DNA of 16,281 nucleotides from JAGQTE01 sp964648005 (GTDB taxonomy: Bacteria; Actinomycetota; Acidimicrobiia; Acidimicrobiales; Acidimicrobilacustridaceae), in NCBI GenBank assembly GCA_964648005.1, contig CAZYKR010000075.1:1-16281 (forward strand), written 5' to 3'. The notes under the pieces were generated by a model. It was not told the origin of the DNA. It was given only the letters and a program-made list of their open reading frames with translations, and did no database searches. A program made the translations under genes and the position numbers. Each line of letters starts with the position of its first letter. Position 1 is the stretch's first letter. Shown here in pieces: positions 13,735-16,281 of the stretch.

Positions 13735-14886
13735 TCAGGCCAACGCCGGCCAGCGGTGCCAGAAGCACCGGTCGTGCAGGCGCCCCGGGCTCCACACGCC
13801 CCAGGCGCCGAGTGCCGCCCGGCGACTGTGCTCGGTCCAGCGCAGCACGTCGGTCGTGCCGACGCGCCACACCGTCTGGCGGATGCCACCCTCGTGGACG
13901 GTGTAGCCGGCCCACGTGCCGGGGTAGTCCTTGGGGGAGCCGACCTCGGTGGCTGGGATCCCGTGGCGTCGGTACCGACGGTGCCGGTGGGTGTGCCCTG
14001 CGGTGTAGAAGGCCGCCGGGTTGGCGTCGGCCAGCGTGGCGAAGAAGCGGCTCGCCTCGGACGGAGGCACGCCGGGCGGCCAGAAGTGCGGCATCGGTAG
14101 CGGCATCGGGAAGTGGTGGCCGGCCACGAACACGGGCCGACCCTGGCGCCGGGCGTCCGCCGCCAGGTCGGCCACCGGTGTGCGACAGCGGTCGTACGTG
14201 CCGACGTGGCGATGCTCGATGGTCGTGTCGGCCAGCACGATGCGCAGCCCGGGGGCGTCGTGCACGTGCACGTCGGCGCCATCGGGCCAGCCGAGCCCGG
14301 CGATCCGCAGGCCGTCGGCCGCCGGCACCGTGGTGTCCGGATCGGCGTCCCCGCGCAGGGGTCGCGCCGGCCGGGCGTCGTGGTTGCCGACGAGGGCGAT
14401 CGTGGGCACGCCGCCGGCGGCGAGCTCGGCGCCGGCGAGCTCCCATTCGCTGCGCCGCCCGACGTGGGTCAGGTCGCCCTTGACCACCAGGAGCTCGGCA
14501 CCCCACGCCCGCAGCTCGCGCAACGCCTGGCGCAGGCACCGCACCGGGTGGGGCACGTCCGGCTCCGGTTGCTCGCGGATCGTGCCGAAGAACCCGAAGC
14601 GGGTCTCGCCCAGGTGCAGGTCCGACACGGTGGCGAACCGGAACAGCTCGGCGCCGAGGCCCGGCGCCCCGGTGCGGACCCTCTGGCGCTCAGCGACGGT
14701 GCCGCCGGCGCGCACGACGACGTCGACGCTGCGCCAGGGCGTGAGGCCGCCGACCCGCACGGCGCCAGGGCCGCCGGGGTGTTCGATGGCGCTCGAGCGT
14801 CCAGCGGCGAGCACCTCGACCGGGCCCGGCGGCAGATCACGCCAGGTCACCTGCACGGTCGTGTCGTCGACGGCGAAGACGCTCAC
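13735..14886 (-). CDS. Calcineurin-like metallophosphoesterase with N-terminal beta domain
   Basis: This 383-aa protein has all five blocks of the metallophosphoesterase superfamily: SDLH (Asp89, His91), KGD (Asp138), GNHD (167-170), GHH (256-258) and GHTH (297-300). The dinuclear metal site is therefore intact and phosphodiester or phosphomonoester hydrolysis is expected. The first 72 or so residues form a separate beta-rich stretch resembling a fibronectin type III fold (alternating strands, VQVTWRDLPPGPVEV), followed by the catalytic domain. There is no signal peptide, so it is probably cytoplasmic. The GTG start overlaps the stop of the SGNH-hydrolase gene by 4 bp (GTGA), indicating translational coupling. 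It converges on the neocarzinostatin-repeat gene with 18 bp between the stops. The substrate is unknown. Confidence 0.9.
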   Translation of the reverse strand: MSVFAVDDTTVQVTWRDLPPGPVEVLAAGRSSAIEHPGGPGAVRVGGLTPWRSVDVVVRAGGTVAERQRVRTGAPGLGAELFRFATVSDLHLGETRFGFFGTIREQPEPDVPHPVRCLRQALRELRAWGAELLVVKGDLTHVGRRSEWELAGAELAAGGVPTIALVGNHDARPARPLRGDADPDTTVPAADGLRIAGLGWPDGADVHVHDAPGLRIVLADTTIEHRHVGTYDRCRTPVADLAADARRQGRPVFVAGHHFPMPLPMPHFWPPGVPPSEASRFFATLADANPAAFYTAGHTHRHRRYRRHGIPATEVGSPKDYPGTWAGYTVHEGGIRQTVWRVGTTDVLRWTEHSRRAALGAWGVWSPGRLHDRCFWHRWPALA

Positions 14887-15638
14887 ACGGTCGCCCGCGA
14901 CTGGCGGACCTGTTGGAGCGCGGGGGAGAGCTCCTGGGCCATCTGGCGTGCCAGCAGCTTCCCGCCGTCGGTGGTGAGGTGCAGGCTGTCGCCCTGGCGG
15001 ACGGCGACCTCCTCGCCGGTGTCCATGCTCGGCAACTTCCAGGTGAACTCGCCCGTGCCCGTGCCGAGCGAGCTGCGCCCGTCGATCAGCCCGACGCCGG
15101 GATGGTCACGGGCGAGCTGCACGTAGGTGTCGCGCAGCAGGGTCTCCCGACGGCGGCCCTCGTCGCCGTAGAACGGCGGCGGCAGCACCCAGTAGACCTG
15201 GCTGCCGGTGGCCTGGATGGCCTCGGTCAGCTTGGTCGCCTCGATGCCCCACTCGCGGTAGAAGGCGTCGCTGTAGTCGTTGGCGACCGGCAGGCCGTCG
15301 CTGCCCGTCCACAGCTCGGTGTCGGAGTAGTTGCCAACCATGAGGATCACGGTGATGTCGGGTTGGTACTCGCGTGCCAACTCGGGGCCAGCGGTCTGCC
15401 AGTCCTTGATCCCCGGGGTCAGCAGACCGGAGCCGTTGACGGCCTCGACCTGGACGTCGACGTCGCTGAGCGCCGGCTGCTTGCGCAGCAGGTCCTCGAC
15501 GAAGGGCCCGGACTGCCCCATGATCGAGTCACCGAGCAGCAGCACGTCGACCTGCTTGTTCAGCAGCGAGCACGACGGCAGCACGCCGACGACGACGCCG
15601 ACGAGCGCGACGATGAGCAACAGGCGGCGGGCGTGCAC
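14883..15638 (-). CDS. GDSL/SGNH-family hydrolase, lipoprotein
   Basis: This 251-aa protein has a lipoprotein signal peptide, hydrophobic residues 6-20 then LPS-Cys23, so it should be anchored to the outer face of the cytoplasmic membrane. The SGNH blocks are recognisable: GDS (36-38) with nucleophile Ser38, the block II Gly in NGSG (68-71), Asn103 in VGNYSD, and the catalytic Asp217 and His220 in GDSLHL. The protein ends soon after this block, as usual. It probably removes acyl or acetyl groups from an envelope glycan or lipid, but the substrate is not visible. GTG 15638 is in frame with the signal peptide; GGAGGGG lies 13-19 bases upstream, longer than ideal spacing. The M1 aminopeptidase gene ends 52 bp upstream and the metallophosphoesterase gene overlaps downstream. 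Confidence 0.9.
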   Translation of the reverse strand: MHARRLLLIVALVGVVVGVLPSCSLLNKQVDVLLLGDSIMGQSGPFVEDLLRKQPALSDVDVQVEAVNGSGLLTPGIKDWQTAGPELAREYQPDITVILMVGNYSDTELWTGSDGLPVANDYSDAFYREWGIEATKLTEAIQATGSQVYWVLPPPFYGDEGRRRETLLRDTYVQLARDHPGVGLIDGRSSLGTGTGEFTWKLPSMDTGEEVAVRQGDSLHLTTDGGKLLARQMAQELSPALQQVRQSRATV

Positions 15639-15690
15639 CCGACCATTGTGGTCCCCTCCGCCGCGGCGGCGGTGGCAACCTCCGTCGAGA

Positions 15691-16281
15691 TCAGCCGAGG
15701 TGCTCGGCGAGGCGGTCGGCCTCGCGTCGGCGCAGCGCCACGTTGATCTCGAGTCGCTCGAGGTGCTGGGCCAGGATCTTGTCGCCCTGGGGCACTTCGT
15801 GCGTCTCGAAGAAGGCGAACACGGTGTCGGCCACCGCTGGCTCGTGCAGCGATCGGACCCCTTCGAGCATGCGGGCGATGGTGTTGGTGGGGAAGCGCTC
15901 GTTGATGTCGTCCCATCGGTCGACGACGAACTGCCAGGCTCGGGGACCGAGGTCGCGGTTGGTCATCGACAGCCGGATCACGTACGGCGCGTTCTGCGTG
16001 CGCACCTCGCCGGCGAGGCACATTTCGAGCAGCCGGTCCTGGAGGGCGGGATCCTCGAACGCGGCCAGCGCGTAGAGGTAGCGCAGCTCGACCTGCGGCG
16101 TGGGCGCGGACGAGAACCTGGCGATGAAGTCATCGAAGTCGCCGGCATCACCCGTTGCCGCGATGACCGCGACCGCGGCAGCAGCGAGGCTCGGATCGAC
16201 CGACTCGCCGGCCACCACGCGCTCGTGCAGGGCGCGGGCGGTGGCGCGGGCGTCGGGATCGGCGCCGAGCACGGCCATCGC
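15691..16281 (-). CDS. M1 family aminopeptidase, C-terminal ERAP1_C-like domain (5' partial)
   Basis: The frame is open to the window edge, so the visible 196 residues are only the C-terminal end of a larger protein. The all-alpha, HEAT-like sequence with TPQVELRYLYALAAF, LAGEVRTQNAPYVI, NRDLGPRAWQFV, ERFPTNTIARML and ERLEINVALRRREADRL matches the ERAP1_C-type C-terminal domain of gluzincin M1 aminopeptidases such as actinobacterial PepN. The catalytic GAMEN and HExxH motifs would be upstream and outside the window. The Met visible three bases from the edge is internal, not a start. It is the upstream gene of the minus-strand group with the SGNH hydrolase. Confidence 0.88.
   Translation of the reverse strand, partial: AMAVLGADPDARATARALHERVVAGESVDPSLAAAAVAVIAATGDAGDFDDFIARFSSAPTPQVELRYLYALAAFEDPALQDRLLEMCLAGEVRTQNAPYVIRLSMTNRDLGPRAWQFVVDRWDDINERFPTNTIARMLEGVRSLHEPAVADTVFAFFETHEVPQGDKILAQHLERLEINVALRRREADRLAEHLG

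Noticed and set aside
15658..15669. Perfect palindrome CCGCCGCGGCGG between the SGNH-hydrolase and aminopeptidase genes
   Set aside because: It has no loop and no T-tract and consists of simple CCG/CGG triplets, which arise often by chance here. Not supportable as a terminator or operator.
1..16281. Search by eye for CRISPR arrays, tRNA or rRNA genes, insertion sequences, integrases and attachment sites
   Set aside because: No regularly spaced repeats, cloverleaf-like sequences, transposase motifs or long direct repeats were seen. The only clear internal repetition is within the six-domain protein and the transporter.

Overview
The window is very GC-rich, gene-dense bacterial DNA with many GTG starts, 4-8 bp start/stop overlaps and TAnnnT-type -10 hexamers. 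Gene content points to Actinomycetota, most likely an Acidimicrobiia-like lineage. That content includes an MptB-type mannosyltransferase, a luciferase-like (LLM) oxidoreductase, a P450-type 3Fe-4S ferredoxin with its reductase, and a secreted protein built from neocarzinostatin-like repeats. The taxonomic call is inference from gene content and composition. A run of 10 N at 3878-3887 shows that this is a scaffold, probably a draft or metagenome-assembled genome. No rRNA, tRNA, CRISPR array, transposase or phage gene was recognised.

Layout. Positions 1-3228 (+) form one tight transcription unit: the C-terminal part of an SDR dehydrogenase, a 63-aa ferredoxin, a ferredoxin reductase, a Nudix hydrolase and a YhhN/lysoplasmalogenase-like membrane protein. 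The last three are joined by 4-bp overlaps. Positions 3255-4242 (+) encode a lipoprotein of a conserved uncharacterised family, interrupted by the assembly gap. A 357-bp intergenic stretch with a 13-bp inverted repeat follows. Positions 4600-6177 (+) encode an MptB-like polyprenyl-phosphate-mannose mannosyltransferase. The next 242 bp (6178-6419) are rich in predicted RNA structure and contain a perfect 12-bp stem terminator. They lead to a duplicated MgtE/SLC41-type Mg2+ transporter gene (6420-7655).

The transporter gene converges, with an 88-bp tail-to-tail overlap, on a minus-strand pair: an LLM flavin-dependent oxidoreductase (9698-8808) and a GT87-like membrane glycosyltransferase (8815-7568). 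Diverging from that pair is a plus-strand pair, a TerC-family membrane protein and a universal stress protein, overlapping by 8 bp. Next comes an 805-aa secreted protein of six tandem neocarzinostatin-like domains (11299-13716). The right end is a minus-strand set read from the window edge inward: the C-terminal domain of an M1 aminopeptidase, a GDSL/SGNH-hydrolase lipoprotein, and a calcineurin-like metallophosphoesterase joined to it by a 4-bp overlap.

How the genes fit together. The first block looks like an electron-transfer module (NAD(P)H to FAD reductase to 3Fe-4S ferredoxin) next to an alcohol/ketone dehydrogenase, as found beside cytochrome P450 genes. The P450 itself is not in view. 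The middle is dominated by cell-envelope functions: two GT-C type glycosyltransferases, a Mg2+ transporter, a TerC metal transporter, two lipoproteins and a large secreted repeat protein. The least-explained elements are the six-domain neocarzinostatin-like protein and the structured DNA/RNA segment ahead of the Mg2+ transporter gene.
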